DNA of 64,000 nucleotides. Source: Phoronis australis (taxonomy: Eukaryota > Phoronida > Phoronidae). Below, piece by piece: positions 12,401-27,400 of this stretch; the first letter of the stretch is position 1; every line of letters begins with the position of its first letter. Under the pieces are notes generated by a model. That model saw nothing but the letters and a program-made list of their open reading frames with translations. It was not told the origin of the DNA and made no database searches. The position numbers and the translations under genes are program-made. Where the stretch lies: the NCBI GenBank assembly GCA_002633005.1, contig NMRA01000039.1, forward strand, positions 1,014,552-1,078,551. Reading direction: 5' to 3'.

Positions 12401-15400
12401 ATCAGCTAATAGTGGAAATGAAAGTAAAACAACATTATCACACGAATCGCAGGGCCTGTTCTGTCGATATTCATCATCACCAGCCTAAACTATAAAGAAA
12501 CGACTTCTGTGATTGGTGGATTGTTGCCTTCATTCGATTCCAACAATCTCCAGCTAAACACTAGCATTGTTACAATGACAAAGCATGAGATTCTACCGTA
12601 CATAATCCAACCTACGAAGAAAGTAGCCTCATCTTGCCTAGTAGATTGTGTTGAACACACTTTCCTTGCAAAGAAAACTAATGGGTGTCCACAGTGTGTT
12701 CCCTCACACTGCATAGTTGTCATCTTGTGAAGGAAAGGGGTATTGCTCATATCTTGGTAATTGTCACATTTGACTCAGTGGGCAATATGTCAATCGTCGT
12801 GGTAACGCATAAGTCATCCCTTCATGTCAAGAGCCTTGTTCATATTAGTTGGAGTAATTAACAATATCTCTAGTGACGTGTAACTGTGATGAATAAACAG
12901 CCATTGATTTATTGTGGATCTTTTCAAGGGCTGGCTATCTTTATAAACTAAGTTGCTGGCAAAACTGAAGCATGATCTTGGTGAGAAAGCCTCTTAAGGT
13001 CCCATTGTATCACCGTTAAAAGTATTAAATATATGACGCATTACACGAAGCTAGTTACTTTTGTTCGGCAGTGAGCTTAAAGGAGAATGCCACCCGATTT
13101 AATTAGACTTTTTTGCCATCTTAATCGGTCTATATCCACATCGCCTCGCACACGGTCGATCTTACCTTGCCAAGAGGTGTCGCGTTAATCTGTGAGGAAG
13201 GTGAGAAACGACGCTAGTGACGTCAGTGGTTCATATGCAGAGTGAATGCCGCTATGTTGCGGTGCATCGTTCCCGCTTGTCCGAACTAAGCAGCTGCGAG
13301 GAAAGCGGTTATATCGTTTTTTTTTACTTCCTCGAGAATCTGAAATGCTTAGGAAGTGGCTCATGGTAGTGAAGAATGAAATGTACGCTGTTAATAGCAA
13401 GTATGAGGCCGTGAAACATCTCCGTGTCTGTGGCTTGCAGATATCGACAGTGCCTGACGAATGCCGGCTTACCAAATAACTCCATACGTTCCGTTGTCTG
13501 AGCTTGTTCACGGCGCCTCTAGTATTTCTTCATCACTGTATTCCTGTTCAAATTGATATCCTGTAAAACTTAACGATCCACCTGCGAAGTCGGGACTGAT
13601 GAGCTCTAGCTCGTCCTAAGTCGCGATTGCGAGTTGCCATGTTGGCGTTTATTACTGAGCGTTCTGTTTCAAAATGAATTATTCTCACCCTAACCAATAC
13701 TTATATATAACTGAAACAAAGTCTGTCTCATTAGATGCAGTTTGTAATGCTTTTGGAGTGTTCGTGAGTGCAAATGATTTGAGAAGCCAGCAATGAATAA
13801 ATCACTGTGTTACCGTCTTTAGGTGCAATAAAACTAATTGACGAGACACCGAGGCCGGTGTGAGCTCATGCTAATTTAGTGTTTGCTGGCAGAAACTGTT
13901 GTGAAACAACTCGATTTCCATCCCATGGCCAGGTGATAGGGGAATCTTTATTTACATTTACATTACTCAAATAATGATTGTCAATGTACAACTTCTGCCC
14001 TGACGGTGCTGTGGCCAAAGTGGATCCTGAATTCGCGCGGCCCCCGACGAGTAAGTAGATTTGCAATTTTGTGGCTAATTCACCAACATAATGGCGTGCA
14101 CATTACTTTGGCTCACTATAGTATAGTATTTTCTTGACTGGAACTGGAAGTTTAGTTTCCACTGAACTTTGGCTGGTTTATGTTCGTGATGTCTGATCAG
14201 TTTCCGAGCCACTGGCCGGAAAATCGCGGAGTCAATCCGGCCGGCCGCGACGGGCCTGATCGGGCTCCGAGCCACTGGCCAGGATAACAAGCATTTTGTA
14301 TTTAGAACTCAAAAGATCACAAGTCTAAACAACACAGATCTAGGTTCTCCTGTCTGTATCTCACGGAAAATACTTCGAAATTATCTCCGAACAGGCCCCA
14401 AACTCCTGCTACTGACCTTATTGGCCTGCCGCACTTTGTAGGCTACGATGTGTCCAAATACTAATAAATCCGTAAGAGCGAAATAAAACAACACGTTTTT
14501 ATAAGAACTCTGTGTATTTTTAAGGGTTTTACATCGAAGTTTGATGATTATTGGTGTTAAATGATGACTTCAAGCGATAAGCTGACACCAGTAACCCGTG
14601 TTGTCAACTGGTGAACATACTCCGTGGCTGACGTGAAATTTTGTTTTCTAATATTTTTTCCGTGAAAGATATGTAGCCCCGAATTATTGGTTTCCATGTT
14701 CAAGTTCTGTACCGTAGCTACGGTTAGAGAATATTTTGAAAATTTGAATATTCACATCAACTCTATAAGTCCTTAAATAATTAGGAAACGGCGATTTTAG
14801 CAATTGTTTTTGTGTGAAAGTTGTGAAATTTTACTTTTCTGTGAAACTTGCTCACTGTTGTCTATCACCACCTAACACCATAGTGAGATAAGTTCTTGTG
14901 TTGAATGATAACCCATCTTGACCATATCTGTTTGAAGCTTTCATAATACTATTAAGACATGCATCTCAAAGAAGACTCTTGACTTTCATGATGATATTGT
15001 TGCCATGGAAGCAAGATTTGAATGAGTTTTGAAGGGTCATCATAGACTGTGTGATGGACAATCAGGTTTGTGGTATTAGTCAGTTCCAGTACACAAATCT
15101 TGATGAGAATCCAGAAGTTTTAATGGTGCGAGCTGTTAGGCGGTGGTGCAGCGAATGGATACGGTAGCCAAATTTTAGAAGTAGGCAAGACTCATCCGAA
15201 AGAGGACACAATTACCCCCTCTGTAGGTTGAAAACACGTTGTATTAAATTTGAGAATTATGGTGAATGCCAAAATTGGCCTTGTCCCAAATTCTAGAAAA
15301 TTCATTTTTTGCGGGAGTTTCCATGTCTCGAATTCTGAAGACTGTCCTGAATTGGAGAATTTTTACTGTGGCTTCATAGAAAGTGCATTCGCAATGTGCC

Positions 15401-18400
15401 GTTCAGATGGTTGGATTTTTTGCTACCAAAATTCCCTACAGAATTTGGTCTTTTCCAGTTGTGTTCTTTCAAGACTGCGTATTCTCTGATGCAATTTCCT
15501 GCACAAGGGAACACCAGTTATTAAAACGAATTGGTGATGTCTCTATGAAAGAGTGACATTTTCATAGAAGGGCACCACAAACAGGTCTCTTTTTCGTGCC
15601 CACTTTGTGTGACTATCCTCAATCTTTAGCTGCGTGACTTTGTCAGATAAGTTTCACCCTGCAGTGTGGCACTATTGTTAGCAACTGTTCGTTGGGAATT
15701 AAAGTTTTATAGTCAAAAAAATACCAAAAAGTTTCTCTGATATAAGACAAAATATGAAATAGGTGAAACTTTATTTTCTCATTTTTTCGATGTAGTGCCA
15801 GGCAACATTTTGTGAGTACTCGCATCATTGCCCATCGACAATTTTAGGTAAATATTTTTGTTCAAAATTTTTGAGATTTTAGCTCGCTAGAGAGTTTCTT
15901 CAATACATTAAACACGAATGTGCAATTCACCAGAGGTCACAGGTTCATGCCCACATATACATTACGTTCCATTAGAGAGCTTCGGCTACACGTTAACGGG
16001 AACGTGACTGGAGAAGGGGTACGCAGTTATAGCCACAACCAGAGTGACACTGTGGTGACAATCACTGATCAGGAGTGGCGGCATACGAAATATCAACAGC
16101 AGGAGAGACGCGGTACATGTAGCAAAAAGACGGACAAATTGGCAGCAGGAAGGATGACAGCGTGGCATGATAGCGGATGGCAAGGGTAACAACTGGTTAA
16201 TAGAAGATTTTATGGGCCCCAGATTGATTCCTGATTTCAGAAGCAGTTACTTCCATTGAACAACACCTGTGATTCTGAAATTAGGGACCTATAATGCTGA
16301 CTATTACTAGCAACTGGCTGGTGATGACTGCATGCGTGAAATTGTGATGGCAGCCGGGGGGGAGGGGGTAAAAATACGACCGTGGTGACGTCATATTGTA
16401 CTTCTAGTGAAAACAATCAACATCCCAGTGATAAAAATTCTAAGCCGCCAATTTTTCTGATACCAATATTGCTTTTGGGCAATTATGCGCCAAGAAGAAA
16501 TGTTTGTGTTTAATTCATAAACTCTCAATTATTACTGTTTGCTTTGAATATTTATAAACCAAGCATTCCTCTCATTTGCTTTCATGCAATACTACCCATA
16601 AATCAGGAACTTGAGGAGAGCCTGGGAACAAAGGTCACATTCCCTACAATCAAGCAAGATACATGCACTAAGCTACACCATCTCTTGGATAGCATCTTCC
16701 TAAAAACATTAAAAAGTTACGTACATCTTTTACAATAAATTAGTAATTGAAATTAACATGTTGCATTTAGGTGAGATCAGTGGTATTCGCGTTGTTTTCA
16801 CCCATGTGACAAGACCACACACGTTTGTGTTTAACGTGTATCCAAAACTCTGTTGTTTAGTAGTGAAGTCCTCTGAAACATTAAAGGAGAATGCCACCCG
16901 ATTTAATTAGTCTTTTTTACCGTCTTAATCGGTCTATATATACATCGCCTCTTATACGGTCGACCTCACCTTGCCGAGAGGTGTCGCGATAACCTGTGAG
17001 GAAGGTGAGAAACGATGCAGCGACGTCAGTGGTTCGTCTGCAGAGTGAATGCCGCTATATCGCGGTGCATTGGTTCCCGCTTGTTCGAACTATGAAGCTG
17101 CGAAGGAAGCGGGTATATCGTTTTTCCGACTTCCTCGAGAGCCCGAAATGCTTAGGAAGTGGCTCATGGTGGTGAGGAATGAAAGGTACGCTGTTAATAG
17201 CAAGTATGAGGTCGTGAAATATTTTCGTGTCTGTGGCTGGCATTTTGTCGACGGTGATTTCTTTGACGAATTCCGGCTTAACAAAGAACTATCCATACGT
17301 TCCGTTGCCTATGCTTGTTCACGGCGCCTCTCTAGTATTTCTTGATCAGTGTATTCCGGTTCGAATTGATATCTGTGAAACCTACCGATCCAATCCGTGA
17401 AGTCTTCGTCGGATGAGCTCTTGACTAACTAAGTTGGGATTGGCACCGGGCGAGTTGCCATGCACGACGTTTATTATTCTGCGTTCTGTGTCAAAATGAA
17501 TTATTCTCTCATCCGAGTCCTAACCATTGCTTATGTAAAACTGAAACAAAGTCTGTTTCATTAGATAGAATTTGTAATGCCTTTGCAGTATTTGTGAGTG
17601 CAAATGTTGAGAAGCCAGTAATGAATAAACCACTGCGTTAATTACCGGGCTTTGATGCCAGCAATGACCGGACACCGAGGCCGTGTGAGCACATGCTAAT
17701 TCAGTGTTTGCTGACAGAAAGCTTTTGTGAAACAATTACTCAATTTTATATCTATGGTCACATGTTAGGGGAATCCTTATTCAGAAATACAAACACATTA
17801 TTCAAATCATTGTTACTGTACCACCTTTGCCCTGACGGTATGTGGAAGGGGAACCCGACTTTGCGGCAACCGACAATTAGTAAGTAGGCCTAGATTTTCA
17901 GTTTCGTGGCTAATTCCCATTATTTCTTTGGCTCACTATTATAGTCTTTTTATGACTTTCGGTTTAGTTTCCAACTCAAGTTGGTTTAGGTTCGTGCCAG
18001 TCCCAGCGGCCGCGACGGGCCTGATCGGGTTCTGAGCCACTGGCTTGGATAATGAGTCAGTCCGGCCGCGACGGGCCTGATCGAGTTCTGAGCCCTGATT
18101 GGAATAACAAGCGTTTTGTGTGTTTAGAACTCAAAAAGTCATAAGTCTAAACAACACAGTTCTAGGTTCTCCTTTCTGTATTTCACGGAAGAATACTTCG
18201 AATTTATCTCTGAACAGACCCCAAACTCCTGCTATGGACTTGGTAAGTTGGCCTGCCGTACTCTGTGGCCGGACTACGGTGTGTCCAAATAAAAATAAAT
18301 CCGTAACAGCGAAATAAAACAACACGTTTTTATAAGAACTCGGTGTATTTTTAAGGGTTTTACATCGAAGTTCGATTATTTATTGGTGTTAAACGATGAA

Positions 18401-21400
18401 TTCAAGCGATAACCTGACACCAGTAACCCGTGTTGTGAACTGCTGTGCAGACTGCGTGTGAAACCAATTACGTCATTGGATAATTTCAACACCTCCGTCT
18501 GCCGTCAGGTGTCAGGTAACGCAGCCAAACGTGCCGTTATCGAGTAGAATTACTCGATCTAAATTGATATAAAATGGGTTGTTTTTTGGGTGGCATACTC
18601 CTTTAAGCTCATGTCTCCTGTTTGCAGATTAGTCCTGTCCATAAAATAAAAAAGGACGTCCCGGATTACGACGGTGATAGAACTCTCCTTTGTCTTGGCG
18701 ATAAGAAAGCGCGTGACCTAGTTTTAGAAATCAGGCACATTTTCATGTCTTTCATTGATGTCGGGAAGGCGAAGAATTTCAGATCACGGATCCACGGGTA
18801 TTTGTCCAGTTTATCAAGCCATTTTTACTATGTTCCAGTCTGTTTTTTGGTTTCCGCCCCTCTAACAACCAAGCCACTCTAAGGATGATTGTGACAATTG
18901 GCATGTTTGTTCGTACTGTGATGAAGACAGTTGACGATGATTTTCCGACGACTTCGACTAATTTGGCGCCTCCTAGTGGTAGTTTTGTTTGTTTTTGCGC
19001 CCATGGCTCTATCTCCTAAACGTTATACAGGATCTTCATTAAATTTAGCAAATGTATTTATATGAAGTTGACAACGGACAACGACAATTTTTATACAAAT
19101 TGGTGCACCGGTGTGCCCCCTAGTGGCAATTTTGTTTTTTACGTTTACCTCTGTATCTTCAAAGGATGAAATTTGACACATAGACATATAGTAGTGAGAT
19201 GACGCTATCCTTCCGTTTTCGGATGGATTCAACCTAGTTTGTGCCACCTAGTGGTCATTTTTGTTGGTTTCCAGTCTGTTTTTTGGCGTCTGTCCCTCTG
19301 TCAACCAAACCACTCTAAGGATGATTGTGAAAGTTGGCATGTATGTTCTTTCTATGAAGGAGACAGTTGACGATGATTTTCCGATGACTTCAAATACTGT
19401 GGCGCCTCCTAGTGGCATTTTTTGCATCCATACCTGTATCTCCTAAGCCCTCTGCAGAATCTTTATTAAATTTATCACATGTATTTATATGAAGTTAACA
19501 AGAGAAGACGAGACTTTTTTACGGATCCGAACAACACTCTGCCCCCTAGTGGCAATTTCATTTTTTTTCGTTTTCCTCTGTTTCTATGAAGTTAATCCAC
19601 GAATTTTAATGAAATTTGGTAAGTGGCTTTCTTTTAAAGAAACAATGACATTTTCTGGTTTTCAGACGGATTTGATGTATTTTACGCCATCTAGTGGCCA
19701 TTTTGTGATGCACAACCCTAAAGGCACACCATTTGCGATGCATTCGTGGGCGCATTTCAACGCTCCGCGTTGCTCTTTTTCACATCGGTGTTGTAGCCCA
19801 CAGCACAGCATTAATACTTCGTTTGCATCAGAAGGACGAATAGAGTAGTGGAACTGAGAAAAAACTGTGAAGAATCAGACACTAACAAAAAACATGTGAA
19901 ACCCCAGTGGCATGAAAACAAGGCAACAAATGTGCCTGACTGATGTTATAATACTATTGTGGGTAAATGCAGCCAGATTCTTCAAGTTTCCATGTGTAAT
20001 TTGGGACGGCCCTTTTTGGATTATTGATGAATCTCATCAAACATGATGTAGATTGGGTTATTGAAGATGTCACTTCACTCCGCAGACAGAGCACGCCTTT
20101 TCACAAGTGTTCACTACATGCATAACTGTATGCATGGTGTCTTTTATTTTTGTTGTCTACTGGGTTAAGAAAAAGTATGGTGTAGAACGAAAATTTTATT
20201 TGCTCATTTTTTTCTTGAAAGATAAGTGGCATCTAATCAATGCTTTGCTAATTTCAAGTTCTGTAGCATAGGTAACAGTGGATAATACTTAAAAAAACTT
20301 AGGTCGTTCACAACAAAATTAGGAACCCTTGCAAAGAGAAAAAATTGACAGTTTTCCCACTTATTTTTGTCCAACATTAGCAAGATTTTACTGTATGCCG
20401 TTATTGATTCATCACGAATTGTAAAATGTTTCTGTAATTTTTGTTGTTTGGTGTCTTTAGTACTGCCAAATTGACACCATCCTACTTTATTGAGGAGTTC
20501 TGAATGTTGAGCGCCGCTTTTTCCACTGAATAGCCTGTGTCAAACTGGTTCTCATAACCCAGGACCACTGTAAGTGACTGTTGGCACATGGGGTATAGGT
20601 CTGTCCTTCAAGCACTCCCACTTGAGTCATCTTCACCACTCACAGTGCATCAATCAAATGTCATATTCATCTCACTTGCTGATGGTCTGTTGTTATGGTT
20701 TCTGGCATTGCCATCTAAATGGTTCATGGCTATGTTGTGTTGAGCAAGTTTCTTGTGAGAAAAGCGAGTTTCTTGTGTGAAAGGCTAGTCTTGGTGAGAT
20801 ATCGTCATGCAATGCAAGCGGGGCATGTGGTCTCCCTACCTTTAAAGGGGCATTGTCAGTGAAAAATTGATTTTCTTTAGTCAGCTTCAACATAGAATCG
20901 AATCTGCTACCCCTGCAGTCCCAGTCTAACTTTGTGCTGAAGGAGCTAAGGCTCACTGGATAAAAGGATAAAGGGCAGGTTAAGTGAATGTCTTTCAGAC
21001 AATGGCGAGATTTGGCGTTTTGTAATAAAATCAAAAGGCACAGCTGATTTTGAAGTTCTCAAAGCTAGTAACTATCCTTTCCAACAATAAACCCATAAAT
21101 GTGTTTCTGGCCATAAAACTGATTGTGTCCCTCTGAGCACATAGCTGGTGTAGCTGCTCTGGTAAGCCTTTACAATGTTCAGAATTGCTGTAAACCTAAT
21201 TGTTATCCAGGAAAGAACAGGTAAATGACTCTAGGGTTGTTGTGCAGTAAAATTGTCGGTGAAATACATTGTTTTCTAGTGTTTGACGTGTTCTATTCTT
21301 GCACACTAGAGTGATTTGTTCTGTATTCCAAGCGTAAAGACATGGTGTGAAGAATTCTTATAGTTGTAAATGATTGGCTTGGTTCTACTTAATATTTACC

Positions 21401-24400
21401 AAACACCCCAAGCAATAATAATCAAAAACTTGTAGGAGACTTCTTATTTTTCTTACCAGTCATGTTGAAAGCTCATTGTTCAAAACTTCTTGTTTGGAAC
21501 TTTGTGACATAGTGATAAAAGCATTTTTCCCTGCGCTTTTTATGTGCAGTTTGCAATCGTGCTCAAATTTTGACAACAGGGCTCAGGCTCAAGTTTTGAA
21601 CCTGTGTCACTGTGCTGCAATATTGAATCGTCTAAAAAGTATTGAATTGTCAGCAGGGCTTGGAATTTTCCGCGGAAACGCGGATTTCCGCTTTTTTCAA
21701 ATGTTCTGTCCGCGCGTTTTATTATATTTCCGCGTAAAAAAAATCGGATTTGATATAAAATTTCCGCGGCAAATTCCTTTCTCAACACGGCGTTGCAGAC
21801 GACGTTCACCTCAAAAAGCGGAAGTTGCTCTTTATGTTTCGGAGGAACGTAAATTGTCAACATTGCCGGGGCATCTGGGATAGCGTGGTGGGATTTTCAA
21901 TGGCGTCTCGTGTTATTGTAAACCGCGGCGACAAATGCTACGGCTCTGCAGCCAAAAATGTGTGGGTTGGGAGCAGACGGACGAGCTAAAAGGAGGCAGA
22001 CGCATGCTACTGATGGTGGTAACGTTTTTTTTTTTTTACGGTCTTTTTGTCGGGGAAAGGTTCACATCGACCATTTCAAGGCTGAGTAGCGCGCATGATT
22101 TGGGCCGTAAAAGTTTCCGCGTTTTTTGTCATTGGTCATTCCAAGCCCTGTGTCAGTCATACTTTTAAATATTGTTCTTTAATTTCTTGAACTCAATAGT
22201 AGCAAAGTACCCAAAAACTTATCTACACAGAGCAAGATATCCCCCCTCACCATTTCCATTGACTGCATTCCATCTTTGCCCCCATGCTTGAACTTTACCT
22301 TGGTGAGAACTCTGTAAAGAAATTTGCTCAACTTTCTCTTCTTTTATAATCTGAATCAAGATCCATGGTTTCCTTGCGTCGCATGCTTTCATTTGTACCT
22401 CTTGTAGGACTTGGCACCACTGAGCGAAATCTTTAGGCTGGAGATATTGGTTTTCTGTAGTTAAAAACAGCGAAATCTGTTTTAACGAAGTTGAAATTTC
22501 ATACTTTACCATTTTGTTAAGTAAGGTATTCTGCTTTATTTACGGTAGTAAATGTTTCCAATTTACCGTTTACTTGCTGCATGTACGTCATTGTGACTGT
22601 ACATCTACTTGAGCATGTGAATTGTCGGCAATACTCGGATAAAACGTACCTGTATTTTGAGAACCAGCTTGATGCCTGTTATTCAGTGGAGAAAACAGGT
22701 TCTCAAAATTCGTGGTCTAGATATCAAGTTTCGGCCAGAATTTGGTCTCTTGTAATGAGTTTAATGATTTTATTTATTATTTTCAGTAATTATAAAGCAA
22801 AAATATTGGAAGTACTAGACTTCTGATATCCACATCTGAAATAATGTGAATTCGTTTGGAACCGCTAATTTTGTGAAGCAAGTCTTGATTCTTTGAATTC
22901 CGTCTGTTTTCGCTGTCATGGAGACTCATTTTGATGATTAGAAATCTCAACAAAAATATCAATCTTATGAATATGAGCTTCGATAGAAAATTGACAATAT
23001 TCAAAATTCGTAATTAGCCTGTGCTGTGGATTGTGGTCTGCAGTTTCTTGTGTTGGTAGTATTTCATGCCCTGAAATTCGGTACAAGTTTGCATTTCACT
23101 GATGACAAAACTAATTTAGTTAATTATGTGTTACTAATTGGTTTCATTCCTAATTTGCATTTTCACTGTCAAACATCAATATGGCCATGTATGAGCTGCA
23201 TAAATATCTAATTATTTTACCCAGATGAAACCAGCCAGGCCATGTTTATTATGGGCAAACTGGCGTTATTCAAAAGGTTTCATGTTTGGATCAGTCCCAG
23301 TCACTAGGAGTTGTCACTAACTGTGTGGAGTGTTGCCTATTAATAATAGATCTGATGAATAGGAGACATACTGCTGCTGTGATCAATACCAACAATGCAG
23401 GATTTTATCCCTGATTAAACTGGTGGTCCTGAATGAATCTTTTACTGTATTGTCACACTCCATTAACTGTGTTTTGATTGGGGAAACAATTTTACAATTT
23501 AATAACATTTTGACACCAGTTTTTATGTTGATAGTTATTGATTAAATGAGTTGTCTTAAAATCACAACAGTGTACATTGATATGAGATCTTCATTTCTTT
23601 GCGTAAGATTTTTATCACAACTAAATGTATTATTTGACAATTTGTTTTATTGCCACCCACAGTTTTTCACAAAACTTCTTTTATAAAGACTTGCAGACAG
23701 TGTGTTCACTGCTCCCTCCCAGTGAGTTTCACAGCCAACAAATAATACCTAATCAAAATAAACTCTTCTCTTTGTGTTTAGCATGGTAATTAGTGTTTAA
23801 AGTGGCGGAGACCAACAGAGGAAACAGCTAATCTCACACAACTATTGACATGATTCAGCTACTTACATTATGCCTCCAGTCAGAACCATTGGTGTTTGCT
23901 TTCGATAAACCCCCATTTCATGACTACTCTTGAGATTGGAACTCTTGACATTAAATCCTGGCGATGCTGTTTTGCTGTTGCTGTTTTCAGTGTAAAATGG
24001 TTGGTTGTGTTATTTTGACTAGATCTGCAGGCTCAAAATATGCCTTTCATATCAAAACCAATGCTTAACCTGACTGCCTCACCAGGCAACATGAATAATT
24101 ATGCACAATGAACTCAACAATAGGGGTACCTTCATCATTGGGAGTGTCCTCATTCTTCATGTCTGGCTTTTCCCCTGGGACTTGATATGCTCATTAGGAA
24201 TACATTTTGAAAAGCCCTTGCGAAGTTGTAAAATTTGACTTGAAAGTTGAATTGAACTTGGCATTATGGTTTCTTCAGGTCATGAAGTATCCAAAATTAG
24301 TGGAGATGATTCTGAGAACACTGATAAGAAACATTAGGACCTGGACTATCAGGTGAACTTTAACTTGAGTGTCCACTCCACAGGTGATAAACCTGGAATG

Positions 24401-27400
24401 TTAAATGCATATCTTCGTTTGTTCAGCTTAACCTGAAGGGGTTAGCGTCATTGATTCCCTACTGAAGGGTTTTGTGATGTGAGGGGTCCAAAGCGTTGGC
24501 TATACAAATGATAATTTTTATCTAGTTTTTATTTCTGTTACATGTTAATTTTCAATTTTCTCTTATCATCCCATATAACATCAGACTTCTGGAAGGGAGT
24601 CTTGGAGCACAAAATAAATTCAAATCACCATGTGTTGATACTTTTCAAGTCAAAATTACACCCTTTCTTTCTGTATCACTGTCATTAGGGTTTACCCTGT
24701 GGTGCTTTCTCAATGATTGCTGTGATGTTATGCAACATTCTTTCCCAGGTTCTGTGAGTATGGTGGCTCATCAGGCCATCATACTAAGATTTGTCATTCA
24801 TGTGTTGCTCACTGTCAATGCTTTTAAGTGTTCGCAACTTATCGACCAGTTATCAGTCTATTGCCCACTGCTGTCGGCATTTTATTGTTTTGATTCAGCA
24901 AAATTATTACCCAACTGTCAAACTGATCTACCGGTAATACTAATTTACCAAAAAGTTGACCTAGAACACAGGCTTAGCTGCACGCTGCAATTAACAGCGT
25001 TCCATCATTCCTACAGCGCTCATCTTAGTCCTGGTGATTAAAAATACTGTTTTAAGTTTTAGGAAATCTGGCCTTATCATGAAATCTATTTGAAGTGTCC
25101 AGATATGTGTGTTTCTGTTGGTTTTCCATTACTAAACTCTATCACAAGACCTTTCCCACTGACAAATTTCCACTAGTGACACGGGAATCACCTCTAGTTT
25201 TTTGGATAAAATACCAGGGCTGCATTCTGTACACGCAAGATCTTTCAAGTCTTCTCACATGCGTCTTGGGTCTATAGAACGCTGCGCAGATAGTGTAGTA
25301 ACTATGGTATCACAGGATTGCAACGAGTCGCAACTTCCAGCGATTACCCCCTCCCCCACCGAACTGGATTTAGCCTTTCTCATTGCAGGGAGTTGTGCAA
25401 CTCCGTAGTTTAATCCACCTTTGGTGAAAGGAGTTGTCATGGTTGCTTAAGTTCGGCGTCACGCTTCCCCACTGACCGAAAATCCTCAAAACAGACCCGA
25501 GTTGTGCCATTGGTCTGAGACTGGCGTTTGATTTCATTTAAAGACCCCATATAATGGCCAAATGACTTTTGAACATGTTAAATATATGTATCATTGATCG
25601 ACACAAGCATATCCCTTTCTTTACTCCTAACATTAGCTAATTACGCCAATTACTATCGTACGACCCCATCAGGAACCCCTGAGCGCCGAAAAAACTTTAG
25701 GTGGCACTCGTTCTAATTAACGCAAATGACATCATCGTTGTGACCCAAGACGTACCATACAGTCCGTTGCCTCAGGAAACTTACCTTACGTGTGCATATT
25801 TTAAATCACAGATTTTCAAAATTTCATCTGTTAGAGACAACAAAGTTCAAATACTATGCGACATTTGTCTCGACACTTCATGTGCATGTAATATCCTACA
25901 AGTCACTGTGCCTCAATAGTCTAGCATCACCGAAGTCAGTAGCGCGTTCTCGGTGGGGACCACTTACTCAGTTTAACATCAAACGCTTGATCACAAAGAT
26001 GTCAGGGTTTAACAAACCAATAAAGTACAGGGTCCCTGCGTGCATTGGGGGACAAGTTGGCAATGAATGGAGATTCGTCGGACTCACGGCGACATCCTGG
26101 CAGAATGTGTGTACCAGAGTACTAATCTGTTTATAGTCGCTCCGTGATAATTACGGGATTATGTCGGGGAGTAAGTCGGCGTTACACATCTTTTGATGTG
26201 AAAGGTTCACGCGCAACATGATATAAAAGAATGACCCAAGACTTTACCTTGCCATGGACGGATGTTACAGCGGAAGAGTTCAATGAAGTGTACAGCGAAA
26301 TGGAAGATTAAGGAAATGTAGAAACAACGTTTGGATGGATTAATAGCCGACGCACCTAGCTGCGCGCCGATTACTGAGACCTGCAGGAAAGTCTAAACGA
26401 CTGAGGTGGGAACAAAATATCACTGAATAAGGGACAGACAAAGTTAGCGCTACAAATAGGTTGTCATATTTAAACTATCATTAGATATGAAAGACGAATT
26501 GCAAAAGGCATGTTATACTTTGAAGTCATGGAAATATGCAGTCCCCGTCATAGTACAACCTATCGACATGCTGACTGCTCACTTCTTTCAGTGTGTGACT
26601 CCAAAGTGTACCCAAGGCTAAAGTAAAGTCAGCGCTATCTAATGGTCACATGCATTCGCGTGCAACACCCAAGCACTTAATCGAGCCAAGCCGGTGCAAT
26701 ATTTTATTTAGAACTGCCGCCGTTTTCTTTTGATGTGCGACTTGGGAGGTGTGCACCTCCTAAGTTTCTACCGCTGGAGTACGCAATACATTGGCTGCAA
26801 CATGTGAGTGACAGATGACTCATATATATGTCGCTCGTACAGTTCTAGAAACAAGGGCTTGAGAATTTCTTGCCGACTTATGGTTGCTCTGATGCAAGAG
26901 AAGTTGTTACCATCGTTTGGCAAGTAACAGCCAAGGGTTGTCATCTTCACGCATGTTTTTTTGATAAAAACGAGACGTACATTCACACACACCGTTAATT
27001 GACGACATTTCTGAGTCACGATCGTATAAAATGGTATCGACCAGTGCTACGGTGGTTTATTGTTGGAGATATTGTTAGTGGATAATCAAGACATCGTATG
27101 TGAAAAATAAATATTTTTTCCACCACAGAGTTCGGAAATTTTGCCGTTGTCAGATTTAGTACGAAACGTAGTTGTTGTATGGCAAATACTTCGAAAATTG
27201 GTTCGTCGTGGGTCGTGAGTGAATCGATAGCACCCTATCCGAGATCTACGCTGCTGTTCGTTATGAAGGGTGCTTTACCTGACACGATTGTTATGCTTAG
27301 AAATCGCATTATCAGTCGACATTGATTCCTAACGTGGGTGATGTTTCTAATTGGTGACGCTCCTTGAGCAAACTTCTTAATTTTTTACTGTCCCGGCAGC

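Noticed and set aside
15920-16192. Overlapping open frames on both strands
   Set aside because: Neither shows a domain; coding on both strands over the same bases is improbable.
21476-21883. 135-codon frame
   Set aside because: It runs across the border of the hAT-like element into non-coding element sequence.
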